Assembly: GCA_964627305.1 (NCBI GenBank)
Contig: CAZVHP010000001.1
Span: 62,001-126,000, forward strand
DNA: 64,000 bases
Source: WJKG01 sp964627305
Lineage (GTDB): Bacteria > Zixibacteria > MSB-5A5 > GN15 > FEB-12
Reading direction: 5' to 3'
The notes beneath the pieces are model-generated. The model was not told where the DNA came from, ran no database searches, and saw nothing but the letters and a program-made list of their open reading frames with translations. This document shows, one piece after another, positions 43,791-51,669 of this stretch (the first letter of the stretch is position 1; each line of letters starts with the position of its first letter). A program made the position numbers and the translations under genes.

Positions 43791-43804
43791 TTGATTTAGG
43801 TCAA
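43791..43804. promoter_or_regulatory. Crp/Fnr-family operator between the hcp operon and its regulator
   Basis: TTGATTTAGGTCAA matches the Fnr/Dnr dyad TTGAT-N4-ATCAA at 9 of 10 positions. It lies in the 143-base divergent gap between the hcp operon (minus) and the Crp/Fnr regulator (plus). On the minus side it is placed as a class II activator site over a GATACT -10 box. The neighbouring regulator has the ExxSR recognition pattern expected for TTGAT half-sites. Confidence 0.7.
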
Positions 43805-43897
43805 GTTGCAGGCGGGGGAGTCGATTTTCGTGTGCATACAGCGGATTGAGCAGCAGCTAAGGCTTGTTCCGGGGGCACGATTCTTGTAGTATGGGGC

Positions 43898-44575
43898 ATG
43901 AGAAGTCTGGATCTGTTACATCAGTGTTATCTGTTTCGGGGGCTTGAGGATGCGGAGTTGACGGCGGTTGCTGAGATTGCCGTTATCAGAACAGTGGAGG
44001 AGGGGGAACTGCTGTTTTTCCAGGGGGATGTGGCGCGGGGGTTCTATGCTGTGCTGAGCGGGATGGTGCGGGTATTTAAGTCCTCACCGCAGGGGAGGGA
44101 GTATACGCTGCACCGGATTCCGGCCGGGCAGATCTTCGCTGAGGCGGCGATTTTCGATGGTGAGCATTATCCGGCCAATGCCGCCGCGGTGGAGCGTTCG
44201 ACGGTGGCGTTCTTTCCTGCCGATCGTTTCCGCGCTCTGGTGGCGGGGTCACCGGTGTTGTCGTTGAAGATGATCGGGTCGCTCTCGCGGTTTGTGCGTG
44301 ATTTCAATCAGCAGATAGAGGACCTTTCGCTCAAGGAGGTGCCCTCGCGGCTGGCCTCGTACTTGCAGCGGCAATCGGAGAAGACAGGCAGCCGGAAGGT
44401 GATGCTCGAGTCCTCCAAGACAGAACTGGCGCAGTCGCTGGGGACGGTGCTGGAGACGTTGTCGCGCTCGTTTCGGAAGCTTCAGGATGTGGGGGTGATC
44501 GCGGTGAGTGAGCGGAGTATCGAGATTCTGGATCCGGACCGGCTGGCTGAGATCGCGGCCGGGGAGAAAATCTGA
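43898..44575 (+). CDS. Crp/Fnr family regulator, Dnr-like
   Basis: This is a 225-residue transcription factor: an N-terminal cyclic-nucleotide-type effector domain (about 5-120), a long dimerisation helix (about 125-150), and a C-terminal helix-turn-helix (about 165-215) with the recognition segment ETLSRSFRKL. The E-xxSR pattern fits TTGAT half-sites. Only one cysteine (Cys10) exists, so an Fnr-type 4Fe-4S cluster is impossible. That places it with Dnr/NnrR-type sensors of NO or other signals. The divergent location next to hcp supports control of nitrosative-stress genes. A TAGTAT box is near 43887. Confidence 0.88.
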   Translation: MRSLDLLHQCYLFRGLEDAELTAVAEIAVIRTVEEGELLFFQGDVARGFYAVLSGMVRVFKSSPQGREYTLHRIPAGQIFAEAAIFDGEHYPANAAAVERSTVAFFPADRFRALVAGSPVLSLKMIGSLSRFVRDFNQQIEDLSLKEVPSRLASYLQRQSEKTGSRKVMLESSKTELAQSLGTVLETLSRSFRKLQDVGVIAVSERSIEILDPDRLAEIAAGEKI

Positions 44576-44581
44576 AGTTCA

Positions 44582-44597
44582 TTTGACTTACGACAAA
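44582..44597 (+). promoter_or_regulatory. Second, weaker Crp/Fnr-like dyad ahead of the ferredoxin gene
   Basis: TTTGACTTACGACAAA is a near-palindrome (outer TTTG/CAAA) with TTGAC and GACAA half-sites, weaker than the site at 43791. It lies just after the regulator stop and 73 bases before the ferredoxin ATG. It could place the ferredoxin under the same control. Confidence 0.35.
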
Positions 44598-44670
44598 TAC
44601 ATCTGACAGATCGTTTCCGATCTTCCTGCCAGAAAGAGATGACCTCATTCCCGACTCACGGAGGTTGCTG

Positions 44671-45453
44671 ATGGTGACGAGGAAGATCGTACACATTGAT
44701 GAAGACAAGTGCGACGGCTGCGGGTTGTGCATTACGGCCTGCGCTGAGGGGGCGCTGAAGCTGATCGACGGCAAGGCCCGGCTGGTCTCGGATGTCTACT
44801 GCGATGGATTGGGGGCGTGTTTGGGAGACTGCCCTCAGGGGGCGATCACGATTGAAGAGCGCGAGGCGGCGGAGTTTGACGAAGCCGCTGTGCAGGCGCA
44901 TCTGGCCTCGCAGACGTCGCGGCCATTGCCGATGGCGTGTCCGTCGCCCGGATCAACCGGGCCGTCCGGCGGGTGTCCCGGGTCTCAGATGCGGCAGTTG
45001 CGGCCGGAGGTGAGTACGCCTGGTCCTGAAGATGACAGTGTGGGTCGCTCGATGCTGGGGCACTGGCCGGTGCAGTTGATGCTGGTACCGCCGCAGGCGC
45101 CATTCCTGGCCGGATGCGACCTGCTGGTGTGTGCCGATTGCGTACCGTTTGCGGTGGCGGGGTTTCATCGGGGGTACCTGAAAGGGCGCGCGGTTGTGGT
45201 GGGGTGTCCGAAGCTGGACGATTTGACGCATTATCGCGAGAAACTGACAGATATCTTTCGGGTGGCAAGGCCGCGATCGGTGACGGTAGTGAAGATGGAG
45301 GTACCGTGCTGTCATGGTATTGCGCAGGCGACGGTGCAGGCATGGCGGGCCAGCGGTGCGCAGTGTCCGATTGAGGTGCAGACGGTGGCGATCGACGGTG
45401 TGGTGGTGAGCAAGCAGGCACCATCGGTAAGCGGCCAGCCTGTGGTTGAGTGA
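44671..45453 (+). CDS. 4Fe-4S ferredoxin-domain protein linked to hcp
   Basis: This protein has 260 residues. Two iron-sulfur motifs lie near the N-terminus: CDGCGLCITACAEGA (about 13-27) and CDGLGACLGDCPQGA (about 45-60). A linker and a C-terminal alpha-beta domain follow, with CADCVPFAVAGFH, VVVGCPKLDD and VPCCHGIAQA. Such proteins are often encoded next to hcp and likely deliver electrons to it. The start is ATG 44671, with GGAGG 6 bases before; the upstream TTG (44665) overlaps that site. It is on the strand opposite to hcp, next to the regulator. Confidence 0.82.
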   Translation: MVTRKIVHIDEDKCDGCGLCITACAEGALKLIDGKARLVSDVYCDGLGACLGDCPQGAITIEEREAAEFDEAAVQAHLASQTSRPLPMACPSPGSTGPSGGCPGSQMRQLRPEVSTPGPEDDSVGRSMLGHWPVQLMLVPPQAPFLAGCDLLVCADCVPFAVAGFHRGYLKGRAVVVGCPKLDDLTHYREKLTDIFRVARPRSVTVVKMEVPCCHGIAQATVQAWRASGAQCPIEVQTVAIDGVVVSKQAPSVSGQPVVE

Positions 45454-45636
45454 ATTCTTAGTATTCAGATTGATCCACTCTTCATTATTGACTTGTGCCT
45501 CTCGGGGTGAGTTGCTATGGTGAACGTATGAGAGGGAGTGCGATGCTGAAGGCTGATTGCAGCAGGGATAAGGCTGGGGCTTTGTGCTCTCGGATCGACG
45601 AGCGTTGAAACCGTCTGGATGCTCTGAGGAGAGGTA

Positions 45637-47115
45637 ATGCTGCGAAGATACGTTGGTTTCGTCAAGGGCGTGTCGGTGAATCGCCTTGGTAAGGCGGGAG
45701 TGGTTCTGACGACGTCCTCTCTTGTGACATTTGTACTACTGGAATTGGCTCGTGCGGCCGGAGCATTCACCAACGCGTATGGCGGACTGATCACGTATCT
45801 GACGCTTCCCTTGTTGTTCGTCATTGGTCTTGTCTTGCTGCCGATAGCATGGGTCCGCCAGAAGAAGGCCACGGGGTTGTCAACCCCGGAGTTGATCGAG
45901 CGGCAGTTCAGTCCCGCGGAAAAGAGACTGCCGTTCTATCAATCGCCATTGTTGATGTCGATACTGGGATTGACGGCGCTCAACGTGGTGTTTCTTGTGG
46001 GGGCGAGCTCGCGCATGCTTAGTTTCATGGATACACCACACTTCTGCGGCACAGCGTGTCATTCGGTAATGCATCCGGAGTGGGTGACGTATCAGGACTC
46101 GCCGCACGCGCGGGTGCAGTGTGTGGACTGCCACGTGGGGCAAGGGATAGAAGCGATCATCGATTCGAAGCTAAATGGCATGTGGCAGATCATTTCTGTG
46201 ACGTTCGGGCTGTACGAGAAGCCGATTCCGACACCGGTCCGTCAACTCCGCCCGGCTCAGGAAACGTGTGAGCAGTGTCACTGGCCATCGAAATTCTACG
46301 GTCAGCGACTGAAAGAGATAGTTCGGTATGACACGGATTCGGCCTCGACTCCGCTGTATACGACGCTGGCGCTGAAAGTGGACGCCGGGGCGGTCCCTCA
46401 CGAAAGCGGTATACACTGGCACATTGCGGAGCACAACGAGGTCAGATACGTCTCTGTCAATGACGATCGGGAAGTCATGATCTGGGTGGAAATGCTCCAG
46501 CCTGACGGCAGCTACAAGCGTTTCGTCAACGAAGATCTGGACATGACGGTGATGTCGGATGTGTCGGATGCGTATCGCGTGCTGGATTGTGTGGACTGTC
46601 ACAATCGGGCAACGCACGTGTACGAGAACCCGGAGACAGCAGTTGATGCCCGCATGCGGAAGGGGCTGATACCACGAGACCTGCCGTATGTCAAGCGGGA
46701 AGCCCTGAAAGCTGTCTCGCAGGAGTATCCGGACAGTGCCACGGCGATGCGGGGAATAGAGGAGCATATTCAGCAGTTCTACCGCAGCGAGTATGATTCA
46801 CTGGCGCTCGTACGGCAAGCGGCGATTGACAGCGCGGTGGCCGGGGCGAAGCATGCCTATCGACGGAATGTGCACCATGCGATGAACGTGAGGTGGAATA
46901 CGTACCTCAACCACATCGGGCACGAGGATGATGGCGGGTGTTTTCGCTGTCACAACGAGTCGCTGGTGGCGGCGGATGGTGAGACGATCTCCACTGATTG
47001 CTCGGTCTGTCATGAGTTTGCAACCTACGAGAGCGCGGAGCCGTTCGAGTTTGGCGGGCTGTGGGGGAGTTCGAAGGCGGAGTACGCGGCCATTCAGCCG
47101 GTCAGCGCTCACTGA
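45637..47115 (+). CDS. NapC/NirT-type membrane multiheme cytochrome c (paralogue 1)
   Basis: This protein has 492 residues. Three membrane helices (about 22-42, 48-72 and 104-125) anchor a periplasmic multiheme domain. There are five CxxCH sites (CVDCH, CEQCH, CVDCH, CFRCH, CSVCH) and a sixth of the form CGTACH (CX3CH) close to the membrane, in the position where NapC/NrfH proteins have their quinol-facing heme. It is much longer than NrfH (about 150 residues) and overall reminiscent of ImcH-like quinol oxidases, an unverified comparison. It is the first gene of a cytochrome-porin-octaheme-cytochrome block. The likely role is oxidation of menaquinol and feeding electrons to the octaheme protein. 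ATG has GAGGAGAGG before it. Confidence 0.85.
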   Translation: MLRRYVGFVKGVSVNRLGKAGVVLTTSSLVTFVLLELARAAGAFTNAYGGLITYLTLPLLFVIGLVLLPIAWVRQKKATGLSTPELIERQFSPAEKRLPFYQSPLLMSILGLTALNVVFLVGASSRMLSFMDTPHFCGTACHSVMHPEWVTYQDSPHARVQCVDCHVGQGIEAIIDSKLNGMWQIISVTFGLYEKPIPTPVRQLRPAQETCEQCHWPSKFYGQRLKEIVRYDTDSASTPLYTTLALKVDAGAVPHESGIHWHIAEHNEVRYVSVNDDREVMIWVEMLQPDGSYKRFVNEDLDMTVMSDVSDAYRVLDCVDCHNRATHVYENPETAVDARMRKGLIPRDLPYVKREALKAVSQEYPDSATAMRGIEEHIQQFYRSEYDSLALVRQAAIDSAVAGAKHAYRRNVHHAMNVRWNTYLNHIGHEDDGGCFRCHNESLVAADGETISTDCSVCHEFATYESAEPFEFGGLWGSSKAEYAAIQPVSAH

Positions 47116-47327
47116 ATCAGAGAGAGCAGCTAACGGCGGCCGTCGGCAGACGAGTGCTTGCGAACCGGGATGTGAGAGGCTATTCTTAGATCGGGAACAG
47201 CTCTGAACTCAGTGCAGGTTGGTACGGCAAAGGCGTAGTTGCGCGGCGCAATGAACGCTCGTTGGAATGCGGGCGCGGAAGCCGCGGCCGCGATGGTAGC
47301 AGGTGGAGAACGGTGAGAGGAGGCTGT

Positions 47328-48590
47328 ATGCGAGTGAGAGTCCTGGGGGTTGTATTGCTGACGTTGGCGGTTGTTATGCCGTTGCGGGGAGTTGTGGCGG
47401 AGACAGAGGTGACGATCGGGGGCGAGGTGCGGTGGCGGAATGAATGGGACAAACGCTCATTTGATCCGGATGCTACAGTCGGTGCATATGGCGACCTTCG
47501 TACGCGCCTGTCTGTTGATGCTTTGGTAGACAGCAATGCACGGGCATTCATGCAGTTCCAGGACAGCCGGCGTCTGGGTGGACGGTCTGCGGCGGGCGAG
47601 TACACGTCCGGTACGCTGGTGAGCGGCTTCAATGTCGATATGCACCAGGCGTATGTGGAGATTCTGAAGTGGACAGATTATGGTCTCAGTTTCAAAGGCG
47701 GGCGTTTCGAGGTGGCCCTCGGGAACGAGCGGGTATTCGGGACGGTGGGGTGGTCCAATGTGGGGCGATCCTGGGAGGGGGTTGAGTTCGGTTGGAAGGG
47801 GAAGTGTTTGGATGTACGTTTTCTGGGGTTGTGGCGTCGCGAGCTGGGCGATGAGTATCAGGACAGGGATTACAAGATCGCCGGGCTGGTTTCGGCTCAG
47901 CCGAAGATTGGCAGTGAGTTGTTTGTTTTCCGTGAGTTAGATTCCGACAAACTGGTGGAGGGGGCAAGCTCCGGGATCAAAGCGCTCGACCGCATCAGTC
48001 TTGGCGGCCATATCAAGCGCGCCATAGGACCGGTAACGCTGGAGTCGAATCTGGTGTACCAGTTCGGTGAGCGTCGGCATATCGGGGGGGATGGCTATTT
48101 CGCACAGGACATATCCGCGTTTCTGGTCACAGCGGAGATATCAGGAGTGGTGCACGAGCGCCGGAAGATAGCGCTGGGGGCGGGGGTGGACTATGCCTCG
48201 GGTGATGATGACCCCAATGATGACACCTTCAGTGGCTATGACAATCTGTACTACACGGGGCACAAGTTCCGGGGGCACATGGATTACTTTGTCGAATCCC
48301 GGCCGGAGGGGCTGGTTGATATCATAGCCCGCGCGAGCGGCGAGATAGTCAGCGGCTGGATGGTGGGGGCTCATTTTCATCATTTCATGTCAGCCGCGGA
48401 CTATGTGGGAGCCGGTGGTGCGAAGACAAACAAGATCGGTTCTGAGTTGGATGTCTTCTGGAGCACGAGAGAGATCAGGGGAGCACTCCTTAATCAGGGG
48501 GTTTCTGCGTTCTTTCCGTCGCGGGCATACTCGGCCGCCGGCGCTGATCCGGCTATTTGGTGGTATTGGATGGTGACGGTGGCGTTTTAG
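47328..48590 (+). CDS. Outer-membrane beta-barrel protein (alginate-export/porin type)
   Basis: This protein has 420 residues. The signal peptide covers about 1-25 (VLGVVLLTLAVVMPLRGVVAE). The rest is made of short alternating strands such as VTIGGEVRWRNEW and LRTRLSVDALV, and ends in aromatic Phe (MVTVAF), all typical of Gram-negative barrels of the alginate-export porin class. The ATG at 47328 follows GAGAGGAGG at a good distance. It lies between the two NapC-like cytochromes and ahead of the octaheme gene, so it may admit nitrogen-oxide or other small anions to the periplasm. Substrate specificity cannot be read from sequence. Confidence 0.75.
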   Translation: MRVRVLGVVLLTLAVVMPLRGVVAETEVTIGGEVRWRNEWDKRSFDPDATVGAYGDLRTRLSVDALVDSNARAFMQFQDSRRLGGRSAAGEYTSGTLVSGFNVDMHQAYVEILKWTDYGLSFKGGRFEVALGNERVFGTVGWSNVGRSWEGVEFGWKGKCLDVRFLGLWRRELGDEYQDRDYKIAGLVSAQPKIGSELFVFRELDSDKLVEGASSGIKALDRISLGGHIKRAIGPVTLESNLVYQFGERRHIGGDGYFAQDISAFLVTAEISGVVHERRKIALGAGVDYASGDDDPNDDTFSGYDNLYYTGHKFRGHMDYFVESRPEGLVDIIARASGEIVSGWMVGAHFHHFMSAADYVGAGGAKTNKIGSELDVFWSTREIRGALLNQGVSAFFPSRAYSAAGADPAIWWYWMVTVAF

Positions 48591-48654
48591 GCTGTGATTG
48601 GTTGATTGCAAGAAGGTGCTTTTCGATATTCGATAGCAATGATGGAGAGGTGAT

Positions 48655-49995
48655 ATGAAGATGCGCAACGTGTATGGAGTGCTGATGGTGCTTGGGCTGG
48701 CGCTGTCCGGCAGTGTATGGGCGGCGACCGAGGCCGAGGTGGCGGGGCGGTGCATGACGTGTCACAAGGAGCAATCGCCGGGGTTGTACCAGCAGTGGTA
48801 TAACAGCCAGCACGCGATTCACAAGGTGACCTGTCTGGATTGTCACAAGGCGGCGCCGGGTGATCCGGATGGGTTCATGCATTATGACGCGAGGATAGCG
48901 ACGCTGGTGACGCCGAAGGACTGCGGCGCGTGTCATCCCACCGAGGCGAAACAGGTAAGCGAGTCGTATCATGCGCAGGCAGGGAAGATCCTGGAGTCTC
49001 AGGATGCTTATCTGGCGCATGTGTCGGCCGGTGAACCGGTGGCGATTCTGGGGTGTGAGAGCTGCCACGGGGCCAAGATGGAGATAGATCCGAAGTCGCC
49101 CAACAAGCTCTCGAAGAAGAGCTGGCCCAATTCGGGTATTGGGCGGATAAACCCGGACGGCAGCCTGGGGTCGTGCAACGCCTGTCATACCCGTCACGAG
49201 TTCTCGGCAGCGCAGGCGCGTCAGCCCGAATCGTGTTCGAAGTGCCATCTGGGGCCGGATCATCCGCAGAAGGAGGTGTATGAGGAGTCGAAGCATGGCA
49301 ATACCTATTACACCAACATAGACAAGATGAACCTGCACTCCGATTCCTGGGTGGTGGGAGTGGACTATCACGCGGCTCCAACGTGTGCAACCTGTCACAT
49401 GTCAGCGACCCCGAGCATGAAGCTCAATCACGATGTCGGGGAGCGGATCAGCTGGACGTTGCGGCCGGTTTTTTCTGAGAAGAAGAAGGACTGGCAACGC
49501 AAGCGGGACAACATGAAGAAGGTTTGCATCAACTGCCATGGCGTCGCGTTTGCTGACGGTCACTACTACCAGTTTGATGCGGTGGTTCGGCTCTACAATG
49601 ACAAGTTTGCGCGTCCGGCGACTGATATCATGGACATCATCAACAAGAAGGGGTTATTGGAGAACCCGGCCAGTTTCAGTAACGACATAGAGTGGACCTA
49701 CTGGGAGATCTGGCACCATGAGGGACGCCGGGCGCGGCACGGGGCATCGATGATGGGGCCGGACTACACGTGGTGGCATGGTATGTATGAAGTGGTGCAG
49801 CATTTCTATTTCAAGATGATCCCACAGGCGCTGGAATACGATGATCCGGATGTGAACGCCTATATCGAGAAGATGTTTACCGAGGATGAGATGCATCGCT
49901 GGATTCGTCAGAATACGGATGATCTGAAGAAGGGTATTCGCAGCGGCGCGCTTCAGAAGATCTATCAGCATTTGTATCGCGAAGTCGAGGGATAA
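48655..49995 (+). CDS. Octaheme cytochrome c of the hydroxylamine oxidoreductase (HAO) family
   Basis: This protein has 446 residues with a signal peptide of about 24 and eight CxxCH sites (CMTCH, CLDCH, CGACH, CESCH, CNACH, CSKCH, CATCH, CINCH), the HAO-family number. The C-terminal segment EWTYWEIWHHEGRRARHGAS, then MMGPDYTWWHGMYEV, is the family's conserved region. HAO-family members oxidise hydroxylamine in nitrifiers, but NapC-linked versions in anaerobes act as reductases of nitrite or hydroxylamine. The tight link to a NapC-like gene (1 base downstream) and to hcp favours the reductive role. The tyrosine in MMGPDYTWWHG should be compared with the crosslinking Tyr of nitrifier HAO; I cannot align it here. 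Confidence 0.87.
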   Translation: MKMRNVYGVLMVLGLALSGSVWAATEAEVAGRCMTCHKEQSPGLYQQWYNSQHAIHKVTCLDCHKAAPGDPDGFMHYDARIATLVTPKDCGACHPTEAKQVSESYHAQAGKILESQDAYLAHVSAGEPVAILGCESCHGAKMEIDPKSPNKLSKKSWPNSGIGRINPDGSLGSCNACHTRHEFSAAQARQPESCSKCHLGPDHPQKEVYEESKHGNTYYTNIDKMNLHSDSWVVGVDYHAAPTCATCHMSATPSMKLNHDVGERISWTLRPVFSEKKKDWQRKRDNMKKVCINCHGVAFADGHYYQFDAVVRLYNDKFARPATDIMDIINKKGLLENPASFSNDIEWTYWEIWHHEGRRARHGASMMGPDYTWWHGMYEVVQHFYFKMIPQALEYDDPDVNAYIEKMFTEDEMHRWIRQNTDDLKKGIRSGALQKIYQHLYREVEG

Positions 49996-49996
49996 C

Positions 49997-51487
49997 GTGT
50001 TTCGCAACTACATCGGCTTCATAAGAGGCGTCGCGGTCAACCGGCTGGGTAAGGTGGGGGTGATCCTGACCACCTCCTCCTTCGTGACGTTCGTGCTGCT
50101 GGAGCTGGCGCGGCTGGCAGGAGTATTCACGAGTTCCTACGGCGGGCTGATCACGTACCTGACGCTGCCGACGCTGTTCGTGATCGGGCTGGCGACATTG
50201 CCGATCGCGTGGTGGCGTCAGCTCAAGCAGACAGGATTGACGACACGTGAGTTGATCGACAGGCAGTTCGACAGGGAGGGTACGGCGCGGGCGTTCTATC
50301 AGTCGCCGCTATTGCTGTCAATTCTTGGATTGTCGGCGATCAATATCGTGTTTCTGGTGGGGGCCAGTTCGCGGATGCTGAGTTTCATGGACGAGCCGGT
50401 GTTCTGCGGGACAGCATGTCACTCGGTGATGCACCCGGAGTGGGTGACGTATCAGGACTCGCCGCACGCGCGGGTGAAGTGTGTCGAGTGCCATGTGGGA
50501 GAAGGGGTGGACGCGCTGATAGATTCCAAGCTCAACGGCATGTGGCAGATGATCTCGGTGACATTCAACCTGTACGAGCGGCCCATCCCAACGCCGGTGC
50601 AACAGTTGCGCCCGGCGCGGGAGACGTGTGAGAAGTGCCACTGGCCATCGAAATTCTACGGGGAGCGGATTGACCGGATTGTTCGGTACGCGAAGGATTC
50701 GGCCTCGACGCCGCGATACACCACCTTGAGTTTGAAGGTGGACACCGGGTCGGCGCCGCATCTGGGCGGCATTCACTGGCACATTTCGGAGGCCAACCAG
50801 GTGCGGTACACGTCGGTTGAGGATGAGCGGGAGACGATGATCTGGGTGGAGGTGAGGCAGGAGGACGGGTCATTCAAGCGTTATGAGAACAGGAGCCTCG
50901 CCTCGGTTGTGACGGATCAGGAGCCGCGGGTATTCGACTGTGTGGACTGTCACAATCGGGCAACGCACATCTATGAGGATCCGGCGCGAGCTATCGATGA
51001 ACGGATGGCCCTGGGGCTGCTTCCACGTGATCTGCCGTACATGAAGCGGGTGGCGCTGCACGCGCTCACGATTACGTATGCGGACAGTGTATCGGCGATG
51101 GAGGGCATTGAGAATCAGTTGTTCGGATTCTATCGCCGGGAGTATCCCTCGGTATTTGCGTCGCGGGCAGCGGCGATCGACAGCGCCGTAGGGGTGCTTC
51201 GCGATGTGTACCGTCGCAACATCCATCACACCATGAATGTGACGTGGAACGCCTATCCTGATCATATTGGCCATGCGCGTGGCGGCGGGTGTTTCCGTTG
51301 CCACAGTCCCTCGCTGGTGGCCGCCGACGGGAGCAGTATTACGACCGATTGTACGGTGTGTCATTCGTTCGCGGCTTATGACAGTGATCGGGCGTTCCAG
51401 TTCATGCTGCCGGCAGATACGGCTGATCGGAGCTATCATCTGCATGAGTACCTGCGCTCGGAGTGGCTGAGGGGCGAGGCGCGGTAG
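49997..51487 (+). CDS. NapC/NirT-type membrane multiheme cytochrome c (paralogue 2)
   Basis: This is a 496-residue close paralogue of the 45637-47115 protein, with the same architecture: three N-terminal helices, a CGTACH (CX3CH) site and five CxxCH sites (CVECH, CEKCH, CVDCH, CFRCH, CTVCH). Long stretches such as FCGTACHSVMHPEWVTYQDS are identical between the two. The start is GTG at 49997, one base after the octaheme stop, so it is translationally linked to it. This makes it the most likely direct electron donor of the octaheme protein. The copy upstream may feed another partner, or the pair may be a recent duplication. Confidence 0.85.
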   Translation: MFRNYIGFIRGVAVNRLGKVGVILTTSSFVTFVLLELARLAGVFTSSYGGLITYLTLPTLFVIGLATLPIAWWRQLKQTGLTTRELIDRQFDREGTARAFYQSPLLLSILGLSAINIVFLVGASSRMLSFMDEPVFCGTACHSVMHPEWVTYQDSPHARVKCVECHVGEGVDALIDSKLNGMWQMISVTFNLYERPIPTPVQQLRPARETCEKCHWPSKFYGERIDRIVRYAKDSASTPRYTTLSLKVDTGSAPHLGGIHWHISEANQVRYTSVEDERETMIWVEVRQEDGSFKRYENRSLASVVTDQEPRVFDCVDCHNRATHIYEDPARAIDERMALGLLPRDLPYMKRVALHALTITYADSVSAMEGIENQLFGFYRREYPSVFASRAAAIDSAVGVLRDVYRRNIHHTMNVTWNAYPDHIGHARGGGCFRCHSPSLVAADGSSITTDCTVCHSFAAYDSDRAFQFMLPADTADRSYHLHEYLRSEWLRGEAR

Positions 51488-51669
51488 GGGGGCACCGAGC
51501 GGGCAATCACGGAGGCGGCGAGTTCGGTTGACAAGAGGGGGGCTTTGGTGCAAGGACCACCCAGAAGTTGAGGATAGAGCGGGGGTAGGTTGGGGGTGTG
51601 GCGGTATTTCTGGTGATCTGCAGGGCGACTCCGGGCAGTTGATTCACCGGTTGCGTCGGCGAGTGCGGG

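Noticed and set aside
45488..45518. TTGACT and TGCTAT as a promoter for the first NapC-like gene
   Set aside because: Spacer of 19 bases and a poor -10 box; too weak to list as a feature.
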